64,000 bases of DNA from Prauserella cavernicola. GTDB lineage: Bacteria > Actinomycetota > Actinomycetes > Mycobacteriales > Pseudonocardiaceae. Below the pieces are notes generated by a model. It was given only the letters and a program-made list of their open reading frames with translations. It was not told the DNA's origin and searched no databases. A program made the position numbers and the translations under genes. The stretch is taken from the NCBI RefSeq assembly GCF_016595675.1, contig NZ_JAENJH010000002.1, positions 372,001 through 436,000 on the forward strand, written 5' to 3'. Of the stretch, positions 30,842 through 42,455 are shown piece by piece; within the stretch, counting starts at the first letter, position 1, and every line of letters starts with the position of its first letter.

Positions 30842-33013
30842 CTACTGGATGAACCAGTAGCCGAACGACGTGTACTCGGGGTAGGGGCTCAGCAGCGGGC
30901 GAACCGGTGCGAGCTCCACCCTGGCCGTCGACGAGGTGATGGCGTCGGCGGGCACGGTGAAGGACTCGACGCTCCACTCGCCGCGCTTGGGCCCGAGGTT
31001 CCAGACTCCGACCTCGCGGCCGTCGACCAGCACGCGCACCGACCGCTCCTCGCCGGGGGCGAGGATCCGGCCCGCGATTTTCAGTTCCTTGCCCGGCTCG
31101 AGGTTGTGCGCGGTGAAGGACTCGCCACCGACGATGACCCTGCCGCTGTCGATGACGTCGTCCTGCCTGCGGAGCAGACTGTTGGGCTGCAGGCCAGGCT
31201 GCTGCATGCTGGCCTCGTAGTCGTGTGACTCCTCACTGTCGAGGTCGCCCGTGTTGAGGTAGTCGCGCACGTCGCCGGGGACGGGGCAGGCCGTGCCGGT
31301 GCCCGCGAGCTCCCAGTGCGCCTCGAAGACCTTGAGTTCCTCGAACGGCACGATCCGGAAGCCCGTGAGGTCCGCGGGCGCGCGCACGGGCAGCACCTCG
31401 AGCGGGTTGGGGCCGAGCACTCCGGCGTCCACGAGCGGCCGCATGGGAGCTCCGGGCTGCGGTTCGTAGATGGCGAAGTAGTCGGGGCGCTCGCCCGGTG
31501 GGAGCTTGCGCAGCTCCTCGTACAGCGCGCCGGTGCCGTTGTTGCTGGCCTCGGCCAGTCCGTTGGTGGCGAGGCCGATCGTGTCGATCACCTTGCGGTT
31601 GCCGAAGTAGGCGGCGGCGCCGACGTCCTTCACGGCGACGATCGCGTCTGGCGGCAGGTTGCCGTCGATCCAGACCCCCAGCGAGACGTCGGTGTCGCGG
31701 ATGGTCGCCGACTCGCGGCCGAGTTTCACGGCCCACGCTGGCAGTGCGACGAGCGAGAACAGCAGCGCCACGACCAGCAGCACGTGGAAGCCGATGCGGC
31801 GGGCCAGCGGCGCCGAGGCGACCCGCGAGATGGCGTGGACACCGCACACCGTCAGGAGGATGTAGAGCGGCATGAACGGGTGGAAGTAGCGCAGCTCGTG
31901 GATCAGCGCGGTGGACAGCGTGGACACCGACACCACGACGGCGCCGAAGCCCAGCACCACGGCGATGAGCAGCGGTCGCCACTGCCTGCGCGTGACGAGC
32001 AGGTACGCGACACCCATCAGGAAGACCACGAGCATGCCGGGGAAGGCGAAGTCCTGGCCGTTCATGCCGTTGAAGTACTCGAGCGTGCCCCGGATGTTGG
32101 CCATCGTGCGGTCGACGACGTCGCCGAAGTAGAGCACGGGCCGGTCGTTGAGGTGCGACTTCGACTGCACGCCGTTGGCCGAGAACGTGCCCGTGGCCAG
32201 CCGGTAGAACAGGTACTGCCCGGCGGCGGCCGCCAGCGGCAGCAGCGTCCACAGCGCGGGGCGCAGGACCTTCCGTTCGCGCCGGACACCGCGCAGGGTC
32301 CACAGCATCGCGCCGCAGAGCAGCACGGCGAGGATCATGCCCTCTGGCCGGACCAGCGCCATCGCGGTGGCGACGACGGGCGTCCACCGGAACCGCACCG
32401 AGGGTCGTTCCTTGACGAACACCAGCAGCGACGCCATCACCAGCATCGAGGTCAGCCCGACCTCCATGCCGCTGGCGGCGCCCCACAGCAGCGGTCCGCT
32501 CACGGCGACGAGCACGCCGGCCCAGACGCCGACGGCGCGGCTCACGAGGATCTTGCCGAGGTGGTAGACGAGCCCGGTGGTGATGGCCATGCAGATGACG
32601 CCGAGCACCACGGCGAAGATGAGGAACAGGCTGCCCTGGAAGCCGATGGCGTAGGCGCCGCCGAGCACGAACGCGTAGAGCAGGCTGCTCGCGCCGGTGC
32701 TGATGGGGTCGCCGGTGTTGTACTGGAACGGGTGGCCCTCGCCCAGCTGCTTGCCGTACTGCAGGTGGATGTAGACGTCGTCGAGCGGCGCGATCAGGGT
32801 GCCCTGGTTGTAGGCCAGGTCCACGACCACGAACACCGCGCCGAGCAGGAGCGAGACACCGCCGAGCAGCCACGCGAGGCCGTCTCGCCTGGTGAGGAAC
32901 GCGCGCGCACGCCCGGTGGGCACGTCGCGACGCGGCTCTTCGGCCCCGTCGTCGGTCTCGCCGCGCCTGTCCGTGTCGGCTGTCGTGGTCATCTCTCCCC
33001 GCCTGTCCGGCAT
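30842..33013 (-). CDS. GT-C-type membrane glycosyltransferase with C-terminal beta domain
   Basis: 723 residues from ATG 33013. Basic, acidic cytosolic N-terminus to residue 45, then about 11-12 hydrophobic segments. The first outer loop has IAPLDDVYIHLQYGKQLGEG, the Asp-Asp of GT-C enzymes. At about residue 445 KDVGAAAYFGNRKVIDTIGL repeats the D-x-G-A-x-x-Y ... D-x-x-G-L motif of the other two GT-C proteins here. The final 160 residues are a beta-rich domain (VIVGGESFTAHNLEPGKELK, RSVRVLVDGREVGVWNLG) that may bind carbohydrate. It stands where mycobacteria have aftA, but on the opposite strand, and is not evidently AftA. Sugar and acceptor unknown. Confidence 0.75.
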   Translation of the reverse strand: MPDRRGEMTTTADTDRRGETDDGAEEPRRDVPTGRARAFLTRRDGLAWLLGGVSLLLGAVFVVVDLAYNQGTLIAPLDDVYIHLQYGKQLGEGHPFQYNTGDPISTGASSLLYAFVLGGAYAIGFQGSLFLIFAVVLGVICMAITTGLVYHLGKILVSRAVGVWAGVLVAVSGPLLWGAASGMEVGLTSMLVMASLLVFVKERPSVRFRWTPVVATAMALVRPEGMILAVLLCGAMLWTLRGVRRERKVLRPALWTLLPLAAAAGQYLFYRLATGTFSANGVQSKSHLNDRPVLYFGDVVDRTMANIRGTLEYFNGMNGQDFAFPGMLVVFLMGVAYLLVTRRQWRPLLIAVVLGFGAVVVSVSTLSTALIHELRYFHPFMPLYILLTVCGVHAISRVASAPLARRIGFHVLLVVALLFSLVALPAWAVKLGRESATIRDTDVSLGVWIDGNLPPDAIVAVKDVGAAAYFGNRKVIDTIGLATNGLAEASNNGTGALYEELRKLPPGERPDYFAIYEPQPGAPMRPLVDAGVLGPNPLEVLPVRAPADLTGFRIVPFEELKVFEAHWELAGTGTACPVPGDVRDYLNTGDLDSEESHDYEASMQQPGLQPNSLLRRQDDVIDSGRVIVGGESFTAHNLEPGKELKIAGRILAPGEERSVRVLVDGREVGVWNLGPKRGEWSVESFTVPADAITSSTARVELAPVRPLLSPYPEYTSFGYWFIQ

Positions 33014-33021
33014 TCAGTCGT

Positions 33022-33027
33022 AAGCTA
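33022..33027 (-). promoter_or_regulatory. -10 box for leaderless GT-C gene
   Basis: TAGCTT on the minus strand, 8 nt before ATG 33013. The emb promoter lies back to back with it. Confidence 0.4.
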
Positions 33028-33091
33028 CCGACCAGATCGGGCGTCGCCGCGAGTGGGTTGACCCGCGCGGGCGCCCGCGCGGTCCTGTTCC

Positions 33092-33097
33092 TAGGGT
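33092..33097 (+). promoter_or_regulatory. -10 box for leaderless emb
   Basis: TAGGGT, then 6 nt and GTG 33104; identical to the arrangement at 6048-6060. Confidence 0.5.
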
Positions 33098-33103
33098 TCA
33101 ACG

Positions 33104-35959
33104 GTGTCCTTTCAACGCTGGGCGATCGCCGGCCTCGGACTCCTCTCGGCACTGACCGCTGTGCTCTTCGTGCTGGCACCGGTCAACCAGGACGTGACGA
33201 CCTACGAGTGGCCGTCGGCACAGGAGACCGAGAGCACGGCGCTGCCGCTCTTCCCGTACGAGCCCGAGCGGCTCGACGTGACCTTCGGCTGCGCTGACGT
33301 CACCACATTGGGTGAAGGTCTGCTGGTGTCCACGACTCCGGAGCGGCAGCCGGGGTCCCAGCCCAGCCCGCCCGGGCTGACGGCGAGGGCCGAGGGCGGC
33401 TCCGTCGTGGTGAGCCTCGGTGACGAGGAGCTGGCGCGACAGCCTGCTGGCGCTGACTGCGAGTGGGCGTTGCGCTCCGGCACGGACGGCACGCGCTTGA
33501 CGGTGGACGGCACCGAGGTGGGCCACAGCCGGAGCACGGCCGCCGTGAACGGGCTTTTCACAGACCTGAGCGGCGAGACGGGGCTGCGGGCCACGGTCGT
33601 ACCGGACACCAGGTACGAGACCTCCCCGAGCGCGCTCAAGCTCGTCGCCGGGGCGGTGTCGGTGGTGAGCCTGCTGGCCATGCTGGTGCTGCTGCACCGC
33701 TGGGAGGCACCGAGGACGCGGCACGTGCGCGTGCTGCCGAGGCGCTGGTGGCGGCCGACGCTCGCCGACGGAGCCGTCGCGGTCACGCTCGCGGTCTGGG
33801 CCGTGATCGGCGCGCTGACCGTGGACGACGGCTACATCGTCACGATGTTGAAGTCCGACGCCGACACCGGCTACGTCGGCAACTACTTCCGCTGGTTCAA
33901 CGCGCCGGAGGCGCCGTTCGGCTGGTTCTACGAGCTGTACCGCCTGCTGCTCGACGTCAGCGCGAACCCGTGGTTCCTGCGGCTGCCGTCGGTGCTGCTG
34001 GGCTTCGTCTCGTGGCTGCTGCTCGACCGGCTGCTGCTGCGCCGGTTCACGTCGGGGCCGAGACGGTACCTGCGCTGGGCGAGCGCCGCGCTGTTCCTGG
34101 CCTGGTACCTGCCCTTCGACGTCGGCGTGCGGCCGGAGCCGTGGATCGTGCTGGGCTCGCTGGTGGTGTTCGCGCTCGTGGAACGCGCGCTGGCGACCAG
34201 GGCGTTCACCCCGCTCGCGATCGGCGTCGTGGTGGCGGGCGCCACGGTGGCCGTGACGCCGACCGGCGTGGCCGCGTTCATGCCGTTCCTGGCCGCCCTG
34301 CCGCCGATCATCCGGCTGGCGCGCGGGCACTGGGGTCTGGTCCTGAGCACGCTGCTGGCCACGACGGCGAGCGCGCTGCTGTTCATGTTCTACGACCAGT
34401 CGCTGTCCGCCGTGCTGCACGCCACCGACGTGCGGACCGCGATCGGGCCGAGCTACGGCGTCACCGACGAGCTCATGCGCTACGAGCGGCTGTTCGACGG
34501 CACGCAGGTGGAGGGCGCGCTGAACCGCAGGGTTCCGGTGCTGCTGATGCTCGCGTCGATGCTGGTGCTCGCGGTACTGCTGGCGGTGCGGCGCATCCCC
34601 GGACTGACGGTGGGCCCGACGCGGAGGCTGCTCGTGGGCAGCGCGCTGTACCTCGTGGCGCTGGCGTTCACGCCGACGAAGTGGACGCACCACTTCGGCG
34701 CGCTGGCCGGGCTCGGCACGCTGGTCGTGGCCGTGACCGTCTACACCATCACGCGGGGCGCGCTGCGCAAGTCGTGGCAGAAGTCGCTGGTCATGGCGCT
34801 GCTCGCGGTGACGGTGATGTTGGCGCTCGACGCGCCCTCGCGCTGGTGGTACCTGTCCAACCTCAACGTCAAGTGGTCGATGGTCGAACCCGGTGTCCGC
34901 AACATCGACGCCTCACTGATCGTGCTGGTGCTGGGGCTGGCGATCGCCGTGGCGGGCCTGTTCGGCGCGTGGCGGTGGTTGCGCCAGCCGGGCTGGTTCG
35001 TGGTGGCCGTGGCGCTGGGCACGGTGGTCGTCCAGGTCGGGACCATGGCGTACGCGATGGTGCCGCGCTGGAACACCTACACGATGGGCAGGGCCAATCT
35101 GGACTCGATGGCCGGCGGCAGCTGCGGCGTCGAGGACTGGCTGGACGTGGAACCCGACGTGCGGGCCGGGCTGCTGCCCGCCCGCGGCGAGGCGACCGAA
35201 CAGGGCGGGTTCGTCACCAACGGCGGCTTCCCGAAGGGCATGCGACCGGGGGCGCCCTACGGCACCGACGAGGCTCCCGTGTGGGGCAGCGGCGGCGCGA
35301 AGGGCTCGCTCACCACCGGCTGGTACTCGCTGCCCGACGGCGCGGAGGCGCCCGACTCACCGCCGCTGGTGGTACCGGTCGGCGGAGTCGGCGAGGTGAC
35401 GGTGAAGCTCCAGTTCGCCGACGCGGACGGCACCGTGCTGCCCGATCAGGAGCAGGAGCTCGAACTGCACCACGAGGACGACGAGGACCCCGACCCGTCC
35501 TGGCGCGACGCCAGGTTCGATCCCGGCGACGCCGCGCAGGTGCGCGTGGTGGCCACCGACAACGCCGACGGCGAGGGCTGGATCGCGGTGGGCGCGCCGA
35601 GGCTGCCGAAGGTCGTGCCCGTCGCCGACGTGGTGCCCGTGTCGGAGCCGGTGATCCTGGACTGGGTGGACGCGTTCGTGCTGCCGTGCCGCGCCCCGTC
35701 GTCGGTGGCAGGCGGGCTCTCCGAGCCGGTGCGCTACCGCTTCGCCTCGGGCCCCAGCATCCGCTGGCTCGCCGGGGTGTCGCTGTCGCACGCAGCGGGC
35801 GGGCCGCACGCGCCGCTGCTGCAGCTGGCCACTCAGACCCCGGTACCGACCTACCTGCGCGGTGACAAGCTCTTCGAGCCCGTCAGCCTGTTCCGCCTCG
35901 ACTACGACCTGCCGGTGCGCGGGGTCTCGACCACCACCACCCAGCGTTCGGAGTCGTGA
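33104..35959 (+). CDS. emb: Arabinosyltransferase Emb (single EmbA/B/C homolog)
   Basis: 951 residues from GTG 33104. Emb architecture: N-terminal helix and outer domain (to about 195), a membrane part with about 14-15 helices, and a C-terminal outer domain with two carbohydrate-binding-like beta modules. The active loop is GALTVDDGYIVTMLKSDADT then YVGNYFRWFNAPEAPFGWFY, as in EmbB around its ethambutol region; the Met aligned with EmbB Met306 is present (IVTM). Later DAPSRWWYLSNLNVKWSMVE is read as the donor-side loop. It extends arabinan on galactan using decaprenylphospho-arabinose. One copy only, as in Corynebacterium. Confidence 0.93.
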   Translation: MSFQRWAIAGLGLLSALTAVLFVLAPVNQDVTTYEWPSAQETESTALPLFPYEPERLDVTFGCADVTTLGEGLLVSTTPERQPGSQPSPPGLTARAEGGSVVVSLGDEELARQPAGADCEWALRSGTDGTRLTVDGTEVGHSRSTAAVNGLFTDLSGETGLRATVVPDTRYETSPSALKLVAGAVSVVSLLAMLVLLHRWEAPRTRHVRVLPRRWWRPTLADGAVAVTLAVWAVIGALTVDDGYIVTMLKSDADTGYVGNYFRWFNAPEAPFGWFYELYRLLLDVSANPWFLRLPSVLLGFVSWLLLDRLLLRRFTSGPRRYLRWASAALFLAWYLPFDVGVRPEPWIVLGSLVVFALVERALATRAFTPLAIGVVVAGATVAVTPTGVAAFMPFLAALPPIIRLARGHWGLVLSTLLATTASALLFMFYDQSLSAVLHATDVRTAIGPSYGVTDELMRYERLFDGTQVEGALNRRVPVLLMLASMLVLAVLLAVRRIPGLTVGPTRRLLVGSALYLVALAFTPTKWTHHFGALAGLGTLVVAVTVYTITRGALRKSWQKSLVMALLAVTVMLALDAPSRWWYLSNLNVKWSMVEPGVRNIDASLIVLVLGLAIAVAGLFGAWRWLRQPGWFVVAVALGTVVVQVGTMAYAMVPRWNTYTMGRANLDSMAGGSCGVEDWLDVEPDVRAGLLPARGEATEQGGFVTNGGFPKGMRPGAPYGTDEAPVWGSGGAKGSLTTGWYSLPDGAEAPDSPPLVVPVGGVGEVTVKLQFADADGTVLPDQEQELELHHEDDEDPDPSWRDARFDPGDAAQVRVVATDNADGEGWIAVGAPRLPKVVPVADVVPVSEPVILDWVDAFVLPCRAPSSVAGGLSEPVRYRFASGPSIRWLAGVSLSHAAGGPHAPLLQLATQTPVPTYLRGDKLFEPVSLFRLDYDLPVRGVSTTTTQRSES

Positions 35960-35963
35960 AAAA

Positions 35964-35997
35964 GGCCCCCAAGTGCACCGGGGTGCGCTTGGGGGCC
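35964..35997. terminator. Bidirectional terminator
   Basis: GGCCCCCAAG (35964-35973) pairs with CTTGGGGGCC (35988-35997), inner part partly paired. AAAAA on the left supplies a T run for the minus-strand ubiA operon; emb ends just before it. Confidence 0.75.
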
Positions 35998-36014
35998 CAC
36001 GAGAGCCGAAGGGC

Positions 36015-36946
36015 TCAGAGGTAGTACGAGAACACCAGCGTGATGATCCAGGAAGCGCCGAGGACCTGGAGGACGCGATCGCGCAGCGCGATCTCCTCCG
36101 GCTCCCCCGCGTTGCCGCCGTCGACGTCGACGGCGTAGCGCAGCACGGCGATGACGAACGGCACCATCGAGATGACGCTCCACACCGTGCCGTCCATGCG
36201 CTGCTGCTGCTCGAAGGCCCACAGCGAGTAGGACATGATCAGGATCGCGGCCGAGGTCGCCCACACGAAGCGCAGGTAGCTCGCCGAGTACTTTTTCAGC
36301 GACGACCGGATCTTCGCGCCGGTCCGCTCGAACAGCATGATCTCGGCGTAGCGCTTGCCCGCGACCATGAACAGCGAGCCGAACGCGGTGACCAGCAGGA
36401 ACCACTGCGACAGGGCGATTCCCGTCGCGACACCGCCCGCGATCAGCCGCATCAGGAAGCCCGAGCCGACGATCGCGAGATCGACGACCGGCTGGTGCTT
36501 CAGACCGAAGCAGTAGCCGAGCTGGATGGCTTCGTAGACCAGCAGCACGATGAGCAGCCGCCAGTCGGCGATCAGGCTGATCGCACAGCCCGCGGCGAAG
36601 AACCCGACCGCGGAGACATAGGCCACCGGCACCGGCACGATCCCGGCCGCGATGGGCCGGTTGCGCTTGGTCGGGTGGGCGCGGTCGGCCTCGACGTCGA
36701 CCGCGTCGTTGATGAGATAGACCGAGGACGCCACCAGCGAGAACGCCACGAAGGCGACCAGCGCTTCGGCCAGCACGCCGAGGTTGGCGATCTCCCCCGC
36801 CGTGAACGGCGCGGCGAGCACGAGGACGTTCTTGACCCACTGCCGGGGCCGCGCGGTCTTGACCACGCCGAAGGCGATCCCTACCGGGCCCTTTTTGCTG
36901 GCTGGAGTGGCGTCGGTGCCGACTTCGGCACGCTCGGTCGTCTCAC

Positions 36947-36950
<4 letters not shown>
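36015..36950 (-). CDS. ubiA: Decaprenyl-phosphate phosphoribosyltransferase (DPPR synthase) UbiA
   Basis: 311 residues. UbiA prenyltransferase fold with nine hydrophobic segments. First motif SSVYLINDAVDVEADRAHPT holds N-D-x-x-D-x-x-x-D for Mg-phosphoribose-pyrophosphate binding, followed by KRNRPIAAG; the second acidic motif is near GLKHQPVVDLAIVGSGFLMR. RPRQWVKNVLVLAAPF at the start is typical of Rv3806c. It transfers 5-phosphoribose from PRPP to decaprenyl phosphate, the first committed step to arabinan donors. ATG overlaps the PAP2 stop by 4 bp; last gene of glf-PAP2-ubiA. Confidence 0.93.
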
Positions 36951-38915
<1,965 letters not shown>

Positions 38916-38928
38916 TCACCCGTTCGGA

Positions 38929-39810
38929 CTAACGCCCCTGCAACCCGGGGAGTAGTTCGTCGACGACCTGCTCGAGGACGGTCTCCCTGCCCTCGTAGGG
39001 CGTGCCGCTGCGCGGCCAGTGCGTGACGACGTCGGTGAAGCCCAGCTCGGCCGCCCTGCCCGCCGCGTCGGCGAAGGCCTCCTTGCTGGACAGCGAGAAC
39101 ACCGGGGCCGAGTCGAGGCTCAGGTGCCGCTGGATCCTGGCTGCGTCGCGGCCCTCGCTCTCGAGCGCACCGGAGAACCGCTCGGCCAGTTCGGCGACCC
39201 CGCTCCACCACTCGTCGAGGGTGTCGGCTGGCTTGCCGGTGGTGATCCAGCCGTCGCCGAGGTGCGCGGCCAGCGCGAGGGTGCGCGGCCCGTTCGCGGC
39301 GACGAGGAACGACGGGCGCGGCCGCTGGACCGAACCAGGCAGGTTCCTGGCGCCCCTCGCCGCGTAGTAGGTGCCGTCGTGATCGTGGTTGTCGGTGCGG
39401 AGCAGCCCGTCGAGCGCTTCGGAGAACTCGATGAAGCGGTCGGCCCGCTCCCTCACCGTGAGCTCCGGCTCGCCGAGCACCGTCGAGTCGTAGCCCGTGC
39501 CGCCCGCGCCGATGCCCAGCAGGAACCGGCCGTCGCTGACGTCGTCGAGGGTGATCACGTCGCGCATGAACGGGACGGGGTGCCGGAAGTTCGGAGAGGC
39601 GACGAAGGTGCCGAGCTTGATCCTCGAGGTCACCATCGCGGCGGCGGTCAGCGTGGGCACCGCGCTGAACCACGGGCCGTCGACGAGGTTTCTCCACCCG
39701 AGATGGTCGTAGGTCCAGGCGTGGTCGAAGCCGTATTCCTCGGCCGCCCGCCACTTGGGCTCGGCGGCCCACCACCGATCCTCCGGAAGAATCACAATGC
39801 CAACGCGCAC
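38929..39810 (-). CDS. LLM-class F420-dependent oxidoreductase
   Basis: 293 residues from GTG 39810 (a GTG 6 bp upstream is also possible). Luciferase-like barrel: RVGIVILPEDRWWAAEPKWR at the start, EYGFDHAWTYDHLGWRNL, IKLGTFVASPNFRHPVPFMR, DDVSDGRFLLGIGAGGTGYD with the family glycine stretch, and FLVAANGPRTLALAAHLGDG. Such enzymes use F420 or FMN; substrate is unknown. A TAGCGT box 8 nt before the start suggests a leaderless mRNA. Divergent from the HAD gene. The 205 bp down to glf hold only the glf promoter. Confidence 0.82.
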   Translation of the reverse strand: MRVGIVILPEDRWWAAEPKWRAAEEYGFDHAWTYDHLGWRNLVDGPWFSAVPTLTAAAMVTSRIKLGTFVASPNFRHPVPFMRDVITLDDVSDGRFLLGIGAGGTGYDSTVLGEPELTVRERADRFIEFSEALDGLLRTDNHDHDGTYYAARGARNLPGSVQRPRPSFLVAANGPRTLALAAHLGDGWITTGKPADTLDEWWSGVAELAERFSGALESEGRDAARIQRHLSLDSAPVFSLSSKEAFADAAGRAAELGFTDVVTHWPRSGTPYEGRETVLEQVVDELLPGLQGR

Positions 39811-39818
39811 GGGCACAC

Positions 39819-39824
39819 ACGCTA
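39819..39824 (-). promoter_or_regulatory. -10 box for leaderless LLM oxidoreductase
   Basis: TAGCGT on the minus strand, 8 nt before GTG 39810. Confidence 0.35.
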
Positions 39825-39877
39825 TCGGTGGGGTACGACACGGCGGAGCACGGGCACGGCTCTGGGAAACTGGACTG

Positions 39878-40693
39878 GTGGAGAGACCCCGCCTGATCGC
39901 GTCCGACGTCGACGGAACACTGCTCTCGTCCGCCACCCACCTCAGCGACCGCACGGTCGACGTCGTCGGCAGGGCGGTCGACGACGGTGTTCCCGTGGTG
40001 CTGGTGAGCGGACGCCCGCCCCGCTGGATCCCGCAGGTCGCAGAGCAGGCGGGCCTCACCGGGCTCGCCGTGTGCGCGAACGGCGCGATCCTCTACGACA
40101 TCGGCGCCGACCAGGTGCTCGACGTGCACGGCCTGCTCGACCCGGTGCTGCTGGCCGACGTCGCGAAGGCGCTCGACCACGCCCTGCCCGGCTGCAGGCT
40201 CGCCGCCGAGCGCATCGGCACGCGTGCGGTGGACCGGGACATGAAGAACTTCGTGATCGAGACCGAGTACCACAATCCGTGGGGCGACGGCGAGGGAACG
40301 GTGGTGCCCCGGGCCGAGGTCCTCGGGCACGCGGCGGTGAAGCTGCTGGTCAGCCACCGGAAGATGACCTCGGACGCGATGGCGGAGGCGGCCAGCGCCG
40401 TGCTCGACGGCACCGTGGACGTCACGTTCTCCTCCGGCGGCGGGCTGATCGAGCTCGCCGCCCACGGCGTCACCAAGGCCACGGGGCTCGCCGAGGTCGC
40501 GCGGCGGACGGGCGCCGACGCCGATGCCACGATCGCGTTCGGTGACATGCCCAACGACATCGAGATGCTGCGCTGGGTCGGCCACGGCGTCGCGATGGCC
40601 AACGCCCACCCCATCGTGCTGGCCGCCGCCGACGAGGTGACGGCGCCGAACTCGGAGGACGGCGTGGCCCAGGTGCTCGAGCGCTGGTTCTGA
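39878..40693 (+). CDS. HAD-superfamily Cof-type phosphatase (Rv3813c-like)
   Basis: 271 residues from GTG 39878. HAD IIB (Cof) layout: nucleophile motif LIASDVDGTLLSS, motif II VVLVSGRPPRW, cap domain residues about 85-190, motif III Lys in HGVTKATGLAEV and motif IV ATIAFGDMPNDIEML, ending GHGVAMANAHPIVLAAADEV. Cytosolic sugar-phosphate or nucleotide phosphatase, substrate unknown. In M. tuberculosis the matching gene (Rv3813c) also lies downstream of glf in the wall region. Convergent with the next GT-C gene, 6 bp apart. Confidence 0.85.
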   Translation: MERPRLIASDVDGTLLSSATHLSDRTVDVVGRAVDDGVPVVLVSGRPPRWIPQVAEQAGLTGLAVCANGAILYDIGADQVLDVHGLLDPVLLADVAKALDHALPGCRLAAERIGTRAVDRDMKNFVIETEYHNPWGDGEGTVVPRAEVLGHAAVKLLVSHRKMTSDAMAEAASAVLDGTVDVTFSSGGGLIELAAHGVTKATGLAEVARRTGADADATIAFGDMPNDIEMLRWVGHGVAMANAHPIVLAAADEVTAPNSEDGVAQVLERWF

Positions 40694-40699
40694 CCGGTT

Positions 40700-42400
40700 C
40701 TAGCCGCAGCGCACGTAGTCGTAGCGCGGGTCGGCGTCGAGGCTCTCGATCAGTGAGGGCGCCTGCGCGCGCCGCAGGAACAGCGAGATCCACCGCTGCT
40801 CGCCGCGCACCTGGAACGTGGCCACCTCGTACAGGCCCGCGTACGCCGGGTTGATGCCGCAGTGCTGCCGGTCGGTGTAGCCCTCCGCCGTGTCGACCGC
40901 GACCGAGGGCATCCGCACGTTCACCACGTAGTCGTAGTCGTCGGCGGCGCCCGTGACCTCCACGCCCGTGCGGGCTATGTACTCGTCGGTGAGGCCCATG
41001 ACGTCCACCACCACGATCCGGGAGCCCGCCGCGTACGCGAGCGCACCGCCCGCGTAGGTGCTCACGGCGGTACCGGGCTGCAGTCGCTCACCGAGCCACT
41101 CGCCGGTCTCGGCGAGCTCCTCCGTCGACGACCGCCAGTCGTGCATCGCGGGCGCCATGCGCGGGTGCGTTGTGGTGACCACCAGGGAGAGTCCGCACAC
41201 GGCCATCGCCACCACCGGCACTGTGCGCCTGGCGACGAGCCTGCCCGCCCTCGGCTGCGGGGACGGCACACCGGCCGCGCCCGCCACGAGGAACAGCCCG
41301 TAACCCGCCGCGGCGGCGACCGCCAGCAGCGGTGGCACGGGTGCGAGCAGCCGCCACGCGGGCAGGTCGTCCCCGCCGATGGCCACGGCGAAGCTCGCGC
41401 ACACCAGCGCGATCGCGAACAGCAGCCACACCAGCGATCGCGCCCGCGCCACCGGGCCGCCCGCGGGTCCCCTGCGGTTGACGAGGAACGCGATGGCGGC
41501 CACGGCGAGCAGCAGGAACACCTGGTAGACGAGCGAGAACCCGGCGAGGTAGTCCCAGCCGTCGCGCAGCTGGGCCGCCACCGCCGTCTCGCCGCCCGAC
41601 TTCGCGACGACCGCGTTGGACACCAGGTGTCCGTAGTAGGTGACCCGCCAGGCCGTCCAGGGCACGAGCAGCACGAGCGCGCCCAGCACGTAGCCGGCGG
41701 GCGCCCACATCGTCGTGCCCCTGCGCAGCGCGACGCCCAGCAGCCACAGCCCGCACACCACGGCGACGAACAGCCCCTCCGGCCGCGTCATCACCGCCAG
41801 CGCCACCAGCACGCCGGCGACCACCGACCGGCCCCCTGCGAGCGCGCTGCCCACGCACAACACCAGCAGCAGGAACAGCGGCGTCTCCAGGCCTGACGGC
41901 CCGTAGGCGGCGAGCGAGCTGACACCCGCGGTCACCACGGCCGCGCCGACGCCGAGACCGGGCAGGCCCGGCCCGTCGGGTTCCGCGACGCGCACGATGC
42001 GGTTGACCAGGAAGTAGGCCGCGAGCACGCAGCCGAGCGCGCACGCGATTCCGAGCGCGACCGCGGCGGGTTCCACGTCGGCTCCGAACATCCCCCTCGG
42101 CAGGGCGATCAGCACCATCCACAGGAAGTTCGAGTAGCCCTCGACGCGCTCACCGGCGTTGAACACCGGGCCGTAGCCGTCGGCGACGTTGCGGGCGTAG
42201 CGGAACGTGACGTAGGCGTCCTCGGCGACGGTGGAGTACAGCAGCTGGTGCACCAGCGCGAACGCCATGGCGAGCACGAGCGCCGCCGCCCGCCAGGCCT
42301 TGCTGCTGTTGATCCGGCTCCAGCCCGCGACCACGAAGACGGCGAGCACGAGCCACAGACCTGCCGACCCGGCGACCACTCGACCACCCCCAGCCCACAC
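40700..42400 (-). CDS. GT-C-type membrane glycosyltransferase, AftB-like candidate
   Basis: 566 residues from GTG 42400, with GGAGAG 7 nt upstream and a TAGCTT box further up. Two N-terminal helices, then the outer-loop motif LYSTVAEDAYVTFRYARNVA (Glu-Asp rather than Asp-Asp) and GYGPVFNAGERVEGYSNFLW, near-identical in layout to the GT-C at 8959. About 11 hydrophobic segments in all, then a C-terminal outer domain with YAGGALAYAAGSRIVVVDVM and GLTDEY, the motif shared by all three. In M. tuberculosis aftB (terminal beta-1,2 arabinosyltransferase) lies next to ubiA; position here makes AftB possible but not proven. Confidence 0.72.
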   Translation of the reverse strand: MWAGGGRVVAGSAGLWLVLAVFVVAGWSRINSSKAWRAAALVLAMAFALVHQLLYSTVAEDAYVTFRYARNVADGYGPVFNAGERVEGYSNFLWMVLIALPRGMFGADVEPAAVALGIACALGCVLAAYFLVNRIVRVAEPDGPGLPGLGVGAAVVTAGVSSLAAYGPSGLETPLFLLLVLCVGSALAGGRSVVAGVLVALAVMTRPEGLFVAVVCGLWLLGVALRRGTTMWAPAGYVLGALVLLVPWTAWRVTYYGHLVSNAVVAKSGGETAVAAQLRDGWDYLAGFSLVYQVFLLLAVAAIAFLVNRRGPAGGPVARARSLVWLLFAIALVCASFAVAIGGDDLPAWRLLAPVPPLLAVAAAAGYGLFLVAGAAGVPSPQPRAGRLVARRTVPVVAMAVCGLSLVVTTTHPRMAPAMHDWRSSTEELAETGEWLGERLQPGTAVSTYAGGALAYAAGSRIVVVDVMGLTDEYIARTGVEVTGAADDYDYVVNVRMPSVAVDTAEGYTDRQHCGINPAYAGLYEVATFQVRGEQRWISLFLRRAQAPSLIESLDADPRYDYVRCG

Positions 42401-42455
42401 CCCAGGACTCTCCGGGCAAAGCTAACGAGCCAGCGGCGCGGGGCGCGCTCCGGGG

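Noticed and set aside
30842-33013. Calling this gene aftA from its position
   Set aside because: It is on the opposite strand, longer than AftA, and its loop motif resembles the AftB-like proteins more than AftA.
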